Assembly: GCF_008107695.1 (NCBI RefSeq)
Contig: NZ_VIRG01000070.1
Location: forward strand, 620,001 to 684,000
Direction of reading: 5' to 3'
Source: Stappia sp. BW2
GTDB taxonomy: Bacteria > Pseudomonadota > Alphaproteobacteria > Rhizobiales > Stappiaceae
DNA length: 64,000 bases
Shown here: one piece after another, positions 50,836 through 59,002 of the stretch
How the letters are laid out: every line of letters starts with the position of its first letter
Position numbering within the stretch: the stretch's first letter is position 1
Made by a program: the position numbers and the translations under genes
Notes under the pieces: generated by a model
Told to the model about the DNA's origin: nothing
Database searches by the model: none
What the model saw: only the letters and a program-made list of their open reading frames with translations

Positions 50836-51606
50836 ATGAACGCTACAGCCGCACAAAAGACGGCCCAGCTTTACCGTATGGTCATGCCCAAGCATATCTG
50901 TCCTTATGGCCTCAAATCGAAGGACCTGCTGGAGCGGCAGGGCTACACGGTTGAGGACCATCACCTCACGACCCGTGAGGAGACCGACGCCTTCATGGAA
51001 AAACACGACGTGGAGACGACGCCGCAAACCTTCATCGGCGACGCGCGTGTTGGCGGCTATGACGATCTTCGCGTCTATTTCAAGCTCGATCCGCCTGAGG
51101 AAGAACGCAGCGACACGACTTACAGGCCGGTGATCGCCATCTTTGCGGTTGCCCTGCTTCTGGCTCTTGGCCTGTCCTGGCATCAATATGGAACGCCTGT
51201 CACCTTGCGGGCGGCGGAATGGTTCGTGTCGCTTTCCATGAGCATCCTCGCGATCCAGAAGCTGCAGGATGTGGAGAGCTTCTCCACCATGTTTCTCAAC
51301 TACGACCTGCTGGCCCGCAACTGGGTTCCCTATTCCAGGATCTATCCCTACGCGGAGGCCTTCGCAGGTATCCTGATGACGGCCGGTGCGCTGGTCTGGC
51401 TGTCGGCCCCGGTGTCCTTCTTCATCGGTCTGATCGGCGCTGTCAGCATTTTCAAGGCGGTCTATCTGGAAAAGCGTGAGCTGAAGTGCGCGTGCGCTGG
51501 CGGCAGTTCCCCGGTTCCGCTCGGTTTCGTCTCGCTGACCGAAAGCCTGATGATGATGGCCATGGGGCTGTGGATGCCGTTTCGTGTGTTTGTTCTACAG
51601 GGATGA
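50836..51606 (+). CDS. Glutaredoxin-MauE fusion, membrane redox protein
   Basis: 256 residues from ATG 50836 (AAGGAG upstream; ATG 50818 is an alternative). Residues 10-85 are a glutaredoxin domain with the single-Cys-like motif HICPYGLKSKDLL and 'TTPQTFIGDARVGGYDDL'. Then four membrane helices of the MauE/DoxX fold (IAIFAVALLLALGLSWHQYG onward) with a cytosolic pair of cysteines in KRELKCACAGGSS. MauE proteins help deliver redox equivalents for disulfide formation. The fusion could reduce an exported thiol carrier via glutathione. The gene stands alone. Confidence 0.85.
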   Translation: MNATAAQKTAQLYRMVMPKHICPYGLKSKDLLERQGYTVEDHHLTTREETDAFMEKHDVETTPQTFIGDARVGGYDDLRVYFKLDPPEEERSDTTYRPVIAIFAVALLLALGLSWHQYGTPVTLRAAEWFVSLSMSILAIQKLQDVESFSTMFLNYDLLARNWVPYSRIYPYAEAFAGILMTAGALVWLSAPVSFFIGLIGAVSIFKAVYLEKRELKCACAGGSSPVPLGFVSLTESLMMMAMGLWMPFRVFVLQG

Positions 51607-51785
51607 CGACTACTCCCTTTTTCATCGCTCCAGACCGGTGCGGAAAGCGGAACACACGATTGGAGAAACAGGTTGTGGTACAGGGCGGAGAACACCTTTT
51701 CGCTGAAATCGCCTTGCCCTTGCGCTCAATCTCCGCAAGTCTCCGTTGGAACGTTCCTGCCCCTTGAACTCCGCGGAGATCCTCC

Positions 51786-52772
51786 ATGCACATACTCGTC
51801 ATCGGCGCTGCCGGTATGGTTGGCCGGAAGCTCGTTGAAAAGCTGGCGGCGGAGCCGGGCAGTCTCGGTTTCGACGTGTCGCGGCTGACCCTGGCCGATG
51901 CTGTCGCTCCTGACGTTCCTGCCGCGCTGCCCGGTGTTGCCGAGGCGATGACCGTGGATCTTTCGACGCCTGGAACCGCTCAGACGCTGATCGCAACACG
52001 CCCGGATGTCATCTTCCACCTTGCGGCCATTGTCTCCGGCGAGGCGGAGCAGGAATTTGAAAAGGGCTATGCGGTCAATCTCGACGGCAGTCGCGAGCTG
52101 TTCGAAGCCATCCGGATCGAAGGCGCGCGCGAGCCGTATTTTCCGAAGGTGATCTTCGCGTCGTCAATTGCCGTGTTCGGCCAACCGTTTCCCGACAAGA
52201 TCGGCGACGCGTTCTTCACAACGCCGCTGACCAGCTACGGCACGCAAAAGGCGATCGCAGAGCTGCTGTTGGCAGACTATAGCCGCAAGGGCTTCTTCGA
52301 CGGCATCGGTCTGCGCCTGCCGACGATCTGCGTTCGTCCGGGCAAGCCCAACAAGGCCGCTTCCGGCTTCTTTTCAAACATCATGCGCGAGCCGCTTGCC
52401 GGGCAGGAGGCTGTGCTGCCGGTGGATGAAAAGGTGCGCCACTGGTTTGCAAGCCCACGTGCCGCTGTCGGCTTTTTCATTCATGCCGCGCGGCTCGACA
52501 CAGGCCGCATGGGCCCGCGCCGCACGGTTACGCTGCCGGGGCTTTCCGCCACCGTCGGGGAGCAGATCGAGGCACTGCGACGGGTTGCCGGGGAAAAGGC
52601 TGTGCGCCTGATCCGCCGGGAGCCGGACGAAACCATCGTTCAGATTGTTGACGGCTGGCCGAGAAACTTCGACGCCAGAAGGGCTCTGGATCTCGGGTTT
52701 CAGGCGGAAACCAGCTTTGACGACATCATCCGCATACATATTGAAGACGAATTGGGAGGCAGATATCCATGA
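51786..52772 (+). CDS. denD: D-erythronate dehydrogenase (DenD-like)
   Basis: 328 residues, an extended SDR with GAAGMVGRKLVEKL at the NAD site and active site YGTQKAIAELLL preceded by SSIAVFG. The pattern (e.g. 'LPTICVRPGKPNKAASGFFS', 'VRHWFASPRAAVGFFIHAAR') is that of DenD, which oxidises D-erythronate to 2-keto-erythronate in tetronate catabolism. The stop overlaps the start of the next SDR by four bases (ATGA), so both are one operon. The kinase, isomerase and aldolase of that pathway are not in the window. Confidence 0.85.
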   Translation: MHILVIGAAGMVGRKLVEKLAAEPGSLGFDVSRLTLADAVAPDVPAALPGVAEAMTVDLSTPGTAQTLIATRPDVIFHLAAIVSGEAEQEFEKGYAVNLDGSRELFEAIRIEGAREPYFPKVIFASSIAVFGQPFPDKIGDAFFTTPLTSYGTQKAIAELLLADYSRKGFFDGIGLRLPTICVRPGKPNKAASGFFSNIMREPLAGQEAVLPVDEKVRHWFASPRAAVGFFIHAARLDTGRMGPRRTVTLPGLSATVGEQIEALRRVAGEKAVRLIRREPDETIVQIVDGWPRNFDARRALDLGFQAETSFDDIIRIHIEDELGGRYP

Positions 52773-53545
52773 CCGCAGAGGGGTTTGACGTGAAGGGCAG
52801 GATTGCGCTTGTGACCGGGGGCGGTACGGGGGTCGGCAAGGCTGTTGCTGCTGGTTTGAGCCGGGCCGGCTGGCGGGTTGTGATCAGCGGTCGCCGCAAG
52901 GATGTCCTGGAAAAGACGGCGACCGAGCTCTCCGGCGATACCGGCAACGACGTGTCGTGGATTGCCGCGGACGTCGGTGATCCGGCATCGGTAAAGTCTC
53001 TCTTCGACGAGATTTCGAAGACTTTCGGCAGGCTGGATCTTCTGGTCAACAACGCGGGTATCTCGAACGCGTCCGTTCCGCTGGAGGACATCTCGTTCGA
53101 GGAGTGGAGCGCTGTGGTGTCGGCGAACTTCACCGGGGCCTTTCTTTGCACCCAGCAGGCCTTCCGGCTGATGAAGGCGCAGGAGCCGCGCGGCGGACGC
53201 ATCATCAACAACGGCTCGATTTCGGCAACGACGCCAAGGCCGAATTCAGCTCCCTATACGTCGACCAAACATGCAATCACCGGCCTGACGAAGTCCGCCG
53301 CTCTGGATGGGCGTCCGTTCGATATTGCCTGCGGCCAGATCGACATCGGCAATGCGGCCAGTGACATGACGGCCAAAATGAGCGGCGGTGTGCTGCAGGC
53401 CAACGGCGAAACAGCCTCAGAGCCAACCATCGATCCCGCCCATGTTGCCAATGCGGTCACCTATATGGCCAGCCTGCCGCTGGATGCCAACGTGCTGACA
53501 TTGACGGTGATGGCAACCGGCATGCCGTTCGTGGGCCGGGGCTAG
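52769..53545 (+). CDS. SDR-family oxidoreductase coupled to denD
   Basis: 258 residues, classical SDR: VTGGGTGVGKAVAAGL, the NNAGISNAS structural motif, NNGSISATTP (Ser) and 'APYTSTKHAITGL' (Tyr, Lys). Translationally coupled to denD. Its partner and position suggest that it acts on a sugar acid or alcohol of the same pathway, but the substrate cannot be read from sequence. A strong terminator follows. Confidence 0.9.
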   Translation: MTAEGFDVKGRIALVTGGGTGVGKAVAAGLSRAGWRVVISGRRKDVLEKTATELSGDTGNDVSWIAADVGDPASVKSLFDEISKTFGRLDLLVNNAGISNASVPLEDISFEEWSAVVSANFTGAFLCTQQAFRLMKAQEPRGGRIINNGSISATTPRPNSAPYTSTKHAITGLTKSAALDGRPFDIACGQIDIGNAASDMTAKMSGGVLQANGETASEPTIDPAHVANAVTYMASLPLDANVLTLTVMATGMPFVGRG

Positions 53546-53560
53546 ATTTGCGAAAGATGG

Positions 53561-53587
53561 AGCCGGGTTTTCCAGAACCCGGCTTTT
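53561..53587. terminator. Terminator between denD operon and LysR gene
   Basis: AGCCGGGTT, loop TTCCAG, AACCCGGCT, TTTT: a perfect nine-base-pair stem with a T run. Convergent genes on both sides; it can serve either. Confidence 0.85.
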
Positions 53588-53590
53588 AAG

Positions 53591-54505
53591 TCAGGCTGTT
53601 GTTTCCGGCTCGTTGCCTAGGCCGGAAAGACACGCTGCCCGGATTTCCTCTGCAAACAGGCGCATGCGCCGGTTGAGGCGGCGTTCGCGGGCATGGAGCA
53701 GATAAATGCCCCATGCCGGTTCGGCGATGTCCGGTAGCAGGGGCGCCAGTTTTCCGGCAGCCAGAGCATCTGTCGCGATGAAATCCGGCAGACGGCTGAT
53801 ACCATACCCCTCAACGGTTGCCTCCAGCAGGAAGGTGCCACTGTTGGAATTGAGCGCGGGCTGAAACTCAAGTCGCTGGCGCTTGCCCTTGTGTGTCTGA
53901 AACTCCCAGACGGCCCGCCGTGCCCAGCCAAAATGAAGAAGCCGATGCTGCTGCAGATCGTCTATCGATTGCGGCGCGGGATGGGCTCGCAAGTAGCCCG
54001 GGCTGGCAAAGAGACAATGCTCCACGGTGCCCAGTTTCAGGGCGATGGCATCGTCAGGCCGCGTATCGGTGATGCGGATCGCAAAGTCATAGTTTTCTCT
54101 GGCAAGATCGACCAGCCGATCATCGAAATCCACCGTCAGCTGGACCTCCGGGTGCCCAGCCTGAAAATCGATCAGCGCCGTGTTGAGGAAGCCATGGCCG
54201 AAATCCCTCGGGATAGAGATCGACAGGGGCCCGGAAGGCGCTGTCCCGCTGCTCAGGAAATCGTCCTCGATGTCGTCGACATCGCTGACAACGCGGCTCG
54301 CACGCTGAAAAAGCTCGCGTCCGGTTTCGGTCAGGTCCCAACGGCCGGGAGACCGGTCGACCAGCCGGCTTCCATAGCGATCTTCCAGCAAGGAGAGGCG
54401 GCGGCTGACGGCCGATTTTGCAATGCCGAGTTCCGCAGCCGCCTTCGAGATGCTGCCGCTCGAAGCCACCTGAATGAACAGGCGCAGGTCTTCCATCTGC
54501 CCCAT
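53591..54505 (-). CDS. LysR-family transcriptional regulator
   Basis: 304 residues from ATG 54505 (ATG 54517 also possible). HTH: FIQVASSGSISKAAAELGIA, then KSAVSRRLSLLEDRYG. Sensing domain: VDFDDRLVDLARENYDFAIR and 'CLFASPGYLRAHPAPQS', in the CrgA-like group. Divergent from the hemerythrin gene at 54655 (149 bases), its probable target together with the hydroquinone reductase gene. Confidence 0.92.
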   Translation of the reverse strand: MGQMEDLRLFIQVASSGSISKAAAELGIAKSAVSRRLSLLEDRYGSRLVDRSPGRWDLTETGRELFQRASRVVSDVDDIEDDFLSSGTAPSGPLSISIPRDFGHGFLNTALIDFQAGHPEVQLTVDFDDRLVDLARENYDFAIRITDTRPDDAIALKLGTVEHCLFASPGYLRAHPAPQSIDDLQQHRLLHFGWARRAVWEFQTHKGKRQRLEFQPALNSNSGTFLLEATVEGYGISRLPDFIATDALAAGKLAPLLPDIAEPAWGIYLLHARERRLNRRMRLFAEEIRAACLSGLGNEPETTA

Positions 54506-54654
54506 GATGTTCTCCAAATTAGAACGAAGAACCCTTATTTTGATATCTGGTTATGAAATTTGCAACTTCCTATCTGTTGGAGAACCTGAAGTGTCGGACC
54601 ATTTCACAGCGGTGAAATGTGCTCCGGCCTGCCCACAAGTAGATTGGAAACGCC

Positions 54655-55221
54655 ATGAACGCAGAGATTGATATTCGCACCACGGAAATGCCCGCGGACA
54701 TGCGCATTCTGCTGGATGCGTATCCGCGTGATACCTGGGAAGCGCATCCCGGCTTCAAGGAGAAAACCAGCAACTGGTTGGGGGCACATGTGATGTTCCG
54801 GCAGTTGGCGGAACTGGTGCATCTCGAAACGCAGGCCTATCTGGAGAAGCTGAGAGATCCGGACGCTTTTGCCGCCAGACTGTCTCGTTACGGCGACCTT
54901 CTGGTGCGCAATCTCCACGGCCACCACACCTGGGAAGACAAGAGCTACTTTCCGGAACTCTGCGAGGCCGACCCGCGTTTCGAGAAGGGATTGGAAATCC
55001 TGGAAAAAGACCACGAAGCGCTCGACGCGATGTTGTTCGGCTTCTCACGAACCGCCAACCGCGCGATCAAGCTGGTCCAGCTTGACGAAGCACAGGCGCG
55101 CGAGGAGGCTGGAAAGCTGCAGCCGGTAACCGAGACGATAGAAAAACTGCTGTCGCGCCACCTGAGCGATGAAGAGGAGTTGGCAGTGCCGATTATTCTT
55201 CACCATCGCCTGCGCGGATAA
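54655..55221 (+). CDS. Hemerythrin-like HHE domain protein
   Basis: 188 residues, mostly helical, with His/Glu spaced for a diiron site: 'NLHGHHTWEDKSYFPEL', ILEKDHEALDAMLFG and LLSRHLSDEEELAVPIILHH. Such proteins bind O2, NO or iron, or act in redox stress. Divergent from a LysR gene; a hairpin and then the hydroquinone reductase gene follow in the same direction. Confidence 0.88.
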   Translation: MNAEIDIRTTEMPADMRILLDAYPRDTWEAHPGFKEKTSNWLGAHVMFRQLAELVHLETQAYLEKLRDPDAFAARLSRYGDLLVRNLHGHHTWEDKSYFPELCEADPRFEKGLEILEKDHEALDAMLFGFSRTANRAIKLVQLDEAQAREEAGKLQPVTETIEKLLSRHLSDEEELAVPIILHHRLRG

Positions 55222-55229
55222 CTGCAACG

Positions 55230-55261
55230 CACGGCCGGGAGCGGTTTTGCTTCCGGCCGTG
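55230..55261 (+). terminator. Hairpin between hemerythrin and hydroquinone reductase genes
   Basis: CACGGCCGG and CCGGCCGTG form a perfect nine-base-pair stem with a 14-base loop, just after the hemerythrin stop. No proper T run follows, so attenuation rather than full termination is possible. Confidence 0.45.
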
Positions 55262-55296
55262 TGCTGGTTTCAGACTGAAAGACGCGGAGAAAGACG

Positions 55297-56337
55297 ATGC
55301 CCAAGCCGACTGCCGACTTGTCGAAGGAAGAAAACCAGACCGATGCCGCAAGCCGGCGTGCGGAAGGGGAGTTCGTGCGCGGTGTCAGCGGGTTTCGCTC
55401 TGCCATCGGCGATAAAGATTTTCCGCCAGAACCAGGGCGCTATCATCTGTTCGTCGCGCTCAATTGCCCCTGGTGTCACCGGGTGACGCTGGCCAGAAGC
55501 GTGCTCGGGCTGGAAGCAGGCGTTTCCATGGACGTCGCCTTTCCGGGCCGAACCGAAAAAGACGACCCGGCAGGAGAGAATCTATGGGAATTCAATCGTG
55601 AGAGAGTTGCCAGCCTGACGGGTGAGCCCCTGCCGGAGTGCACGGAGGAAACGGCGACGGGGGAGGGGCTGCGTCTGGTGAAACAGATCTACCAGGCAGA
55701 AGGATCGGATGAACGATCCGTCCCGGTTCTTTACGACAAGACGCAAAAGCGCATCGTCAACAATGAAAGCGCCGAGATCATCCGCATGCTGAACGCGCAC
55801 GCCGGGGCGCTGGGCAGCACGATTGCCCAGGAAGCGCGGCCTGACCTTTATCCGGATGATGCGGATCTGCAGGCGGAGATCGACGCCCTGAACGAAGCGA
55901 TCTACGCGCGGATCAACAATGGCGCGTACAAGGCCGGATTTTCATCCGACCAGAGTGTTTATGCAGCAGCTTACGAAGGGTATTTCACCCTGCTGGCAGA
56001 GCTGGAAGACCGGCTGGGTGCCGATGGCAGGCCGTTTTTGACCGGCAACAGCTTTACCGAAGCCGACCTGAGACTGTTTCCGACGCTTTATCGGCATGAC
56101 CCGGTTTATTTTGTACGCATGAAGCTGAACGGTGCGCGCATTCTGGATTATCCAAATCTGTGGCGCTGGCTGTGCCGCGTTCACGCCTTGCCGGGTGTCG
56201 CCGACAGTTCGTCGCTGATCCACTGCAGACAGGGCTATTTCGGACGCTCGTGGAACAACGTCGTTCCGCTTGGGCCTTTCCGGCCAATGCCTTATCCGCA
56301 GGCCTATGCGCATCCCGAACTTGCTGAGCGGTGCTAG
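55297..56337 (+). CDS. Glutathionyl-hydroquinone reductase (YqjG/ECM4 type)
   Basis: 346 residues, a xi-class glutathione transferase. The catalytic Cys is in FVALNCPWCHRVTLARS; the thioredoxin half also shows 'SVPVLYDKTQKRIVNNESAE' and the C-terminal helical half 'LTGNSFTEADLRLFPTLYRHDPV'-like text ending in YFGRSWNNVVPLGP. It reduces glutathionyl-hydroquinones with glutathione in the cytosol. AGAAAGA site upstream. Next to hemerythrin, in a redox context. Confidence 0.93.
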   Translation: MPKPTADLSKEENQTDAASRRAEGEFVRGVSGFRSAIGDKDFPPEPGRYHLFVALNCPWCHRVTLARSVLGLEAGVSMDVAFPGRTEKDDPAGENLWEFNRERVASLTGEPLPECTEETATGEGLRLVKQIYQAEGSDERSVPVLYDKTQKRIVNNESAEIIRMLNAHAGALGSTIAQEARPDLYPDDADLQAEIDALNEAIYARINNGAYKAGFSSDQSVYAAAYEGYFTLLAELEDRLGADGRPFLTGNSFTEADLRLFPTLYRHDPVYFVRMKLNGARILDYPNLWRWLCRVHALPGVADSSSLIHCRQGYFGRSWNNVVPLGPFRPMPYPQAYAHPELAERC

Positions 56338-56386
56338 CTTGGGCGGGAACAGGCGAGGAGCTTTCGGCAAACCTCGCCGGGGATCA

Positions 56387-57412
56387 CTAGCGGGCAGGTG
56401 TCCGGCTATAGCTCAGCCGGTATTGCTTCGGCGTTATGCCGGTCTTGCGCTTGAACGCCCGCTCGAAGGCGGTCTGGTCGGAATAGTCAAGTTCGCAGGC
56501 AATCTGCGCCAGCGAGTGACTGGTGTCGACAAGGGCATGGCGGGCTATGCGATAGCGGCAGTCTTCCAGAAGGGTGGAAAAGCGCAAGCCTTCCTCGCCC
56601 AGGTGCCGGTGCAGGCTGCGGCGTGACAGGCCAAGCCTCCGCGCAACGGCTTCCTGGTCGGAAGCCCCTGAACCGAGCCCTTCGTAAATGGCCGTGCGGG
56701 TGCGGGCTGTCAAAGACTTGGTGTGGGACCTGCTCGCAAGAGCCTGGCTCAGACTGGCAAGGGCATTTCGATGACCGTCTTCGACCTCTCGTGGCATTGG
56801 TGCGCTCAGAACCCTTTCAGGAAAACTGAGAGCGTTCGTTTCACAGTCAAACAGGCAGAAACCGCCTGCGGTTTCCGCCCAGATCGACAGCGGACGTGCA
56901 GAGGTGTGTTCAAAGCAGATGAGATCGGGCTGCCAGTCGGCGCCTGCGCCACGCCGGATAAGTTCCCTTAACACGGACAGTGTGAATTCGGCATCCTGCC
57001 TGCGTGGCCAGATATCCGGATTGAGGATGCGGTAGGTGAGCGTGGCAACACCGTCTTCGACGGACAGCTGCAAATCCGTCTCGCTCTGGACGAATTTTAT
57101 GAAGCGTTCAAAAGTCCGCAAGGCCGAGCCGACAGTGGATGCGGTCAAAAGGGCATCACCCAGCTCGCCGAGGTCGTGAAGACTAAGCCTGGGGCCAGTT
57201 TGCCAGCCGATGCCAGGTTGGTCGAGCATCGCCGCACCTTGCTCGTAAATTTCGACAAAGGAACACAGCGGTATCTCGACGTGCGTGTCGTGCCAGGCGT
57301 CAATCGGCACGCCGCTCTGGCGTCCCAGTGCCGCAGGTTCGAGGCCCTTGTCGATCAGCATCGACTGCAGACCGCTCAAGGCACCTGAAATGATTGTTGC
57401 ACTTCTTGGCAT
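56387..57412 (-). CDS. qhpR: AraC-family activator of the QHNDH operon (QhpR-like)
   Basis: 341 residues from ATG 57412 (GAGAGGG upstream; the open frame extends to 57481). N-terminal Arabinose_bd domain and C-terminal double HTH (VARRLGLSRRSLHRHLGEEG and LAQIACELDYSDQTAFERAF). Transcribed away from qhpG, with 240 bases between them. In Paracoccus an AraC regulator named QhpR activates the qhp operon on amines; position and family support the same role here. It is the same architecture as the AraC gene at 4843. Confidence 0.82.
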   Translation of the reverse strand: MPRSATIISGALSGLQSMLIDKGLEPAALGRQSGVPIDAWHDTHVEIPLCSFVEIYEQGAAMLDQPGIGWQTGPRLSLHDLGELGDALLTASTVGSALRTFERFIKFVQSETDLQLSVEDGVATLTYRILNPDIWPRRQDAEFTLSVLRELIRRGAGADWQPDLICFEHTSARPLSIWAETAGGFCLFDCETNALSFPERVLSAPMPREVEDGHRNALASLSQALASRSHTKSLTARTRTAIYEGLGSGASDQEAVARRLGLSRRSLHRHLGEEGLRFSTLLEDCRYRIARHALVDTSHSLAQIACELDYSDQTAFERAFKRKTGITPKQYRLSYSRTPAR

Positions 57413-57652
57413 GACTCTCGCCCTCTCCCGACAGCCTCGCTTCAACCACCTGACGCAGGTGACGCCAAGTGGAAGTAACAAATACAGCAGAGTTCAGCAG
57501 CTGTTGCAATTGAGGTCCGCGGGATTTCAAGATCTACGTAAAGATTGGCCAAAATTGTCGAGAAGTACGCAAAAGCCCTCTCTCTAATGGTCGGCACAGA
57601 GAGATCCGGTTCAGTACCTTGAAAACTTGGGCGTCCGGACGAGGGAACAGAT

Positions 57653-59002
57653 TTGGTAACCTGCATCGATGTGGCAGTGGCCGGCGGTGGACCCGCTGGT
57701 GCCTTCACAGCGCGTGAGCTGGCTCGTGCCGGGCTCAGCGTGCTCATGATCGACCCGGCAACCTGGCGACCCAGGCTGGAAGGCCTTGGCGAGCGGGTGG
57801 CGCAGCTTCTCATTGCCAAGGGGCTCGACGAAGCGCTGGCGGCTGCCAGCGCGCCCTTACCTCGTCATGTGACATGGGCTGGCCTCAACAGCACCGCCAA
57901 TGGTGAGCGACTGGTCCGCCGTCATGTTTTCGATGAAGCCTTGAGGCGTGCAGCCCTTGAAGCGGGTGCACAGACCCGACAGGCGCGTCTCGGTCGTATC
58001 CTGAAATCCGAAGAAAATGAGGGCGTGCTCCTGAAGCTTTCGACAGGTGAGGAGGTCCGCGCACGGCTGCTGATCGACGCACGCGGTCGGCAAGCCGGTT
58101 CCGCCCAGCGCCTCAAAGGTCCGCAAACCCTGGCCATCGCAGGCCTGGCCCAGGAACCGGCAGGTGTTGCCGGCACCCATGTGGAAGCGACGCCGGAGGG
58201 TTGGCTCTGGGTTGCGGAAGATCCGGATTTTGGCCGCTGGCTGCAGATTTCCATCGGAGCTGACGATCTCAGCGGATCCGGTCAGGTGGCCCTGCAGGGC
58301 CGGATGAGCCGGTTTCTTGCCCAGGAACAACTTGCCGGGCGGTTTTCAGATCTTTCCTTTCAGGATCCATTGATCGCCAGGGCCGCCGGTCTGGTTCTGT
58401 CTGCTCCTCGCCTGCAGCTTCCGGTCATTCCGGTTGGCGATGCCGCGGTTGCGATCGACCCCTTGTCCGGTCACGGGCTGTTCTGGGCCCTGTCCTCCGC
58501 ACTTTCCGCGGTGCCGAGCGTGTTGACCATTCTGGAAAACCCGGAAAAGGGGCCGCAACTCGCAGCCCGGTTCTACCGTGACCGCGTGGTGGAAACCTTC
58601 TGGCGTCAGGCCCGGACCGGGCGCGACTTCTACCGGCTGGAAACGCGTCTTTCTGGCAATTCTTTCTGGGGCGAGCGGGTTTGCTGGCCGGACGACGCAC
58701 CCTCACATCCGGACGTTTCGGAAATCCACCTGCAACAGCGCGTCGTTGTCGACAGCAACCGGCTGGTCGAACGGGAGGTTCTGGTGACGCCGCAGGATCC
58801 CGGCGGCGTTGCTTATGTCGCGGGTATCCCGGTTGGCGATCTCAAGCCGTTCTTTCCGTCTTCCGCAAGGGCGCAGCCACCGCCTTGCACACCGTCTCCC
58901 GCGCTCAAGGCCGCCTTCGGCTGGCTCGAAAGCCGCGGCCTTCTGCACGGCTCGTTGAGCCGCACACAACAACACCAGACCAAAACGAGGGAAACAGCAT
59001 GA
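57653..59002 (+). CDS. qhpG: QhpG flavoprotein monooxygenase for cofactor formation
   Basis: 449 residues. The start is TTG 57653, with GAGGG seven bases upstream; no ATG or GTG nearby fits better, since the FAD motif comes at once (VAVAGGGPAGAFTARELARA). Also visible: 'GERVAQLLIAKGLDEAL' and a second FAD motif VGDAAVAIDPLSGHGLFWAL. QhpG dihydroxylates the tryptophan of QhpC, a step toward cysteine tryptophylquinone. Here it is the first gene of the operon and its stop overlaps the qhpA start (ATGA). Confidence 0.88.
   Translation: MVTCIDVAVAGGGPAGAFTARELARAGLSVLMIDPATWRPRLEGLGERVAQLLIAKGLDEALAAASAPLPRHVTWAGLNSTANGERLVRRHVFDEALRRAALEAGAQTRQARLGRILKSEENEGVLLKLSTGEEVRARLLIDARGRQAGSAQRLKGPQTLAIAGLAQEPAGVAGTHVEATPEGWLWVAEDPDFGRWLQISIGADDLSGSGQVALQGRMSRFLAQEQLAGRFSDLSFQDPLIARAAGLVLSAPRLQLPVIPVGDAAVAIDPLSGHGLFWALSSALSAVPSVLTILENPEKGPQLAARFYRDRVVETFWRQARTGRDFYRLETRLSGNSFWGERVCWPDDAPSHPDVSEIHLQQRVVVDSNRLVEREVLVTPQDPGGVAYVAGIPVGDLKPFFPSSARAQPPPCTPSPALKAAFGWLESRGLLHGSLSRTQQHQTKTRETA

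Noticed and set aside
50836..51606. Glutaredoxin-MauE protein as part of the amine dehydrogenase system
   Set aside because: Although MauE is a methylamine dehydrogenase maturation family, this gene is 5 kb away, in its own unit, and QHNDH maturation is not known to need it.
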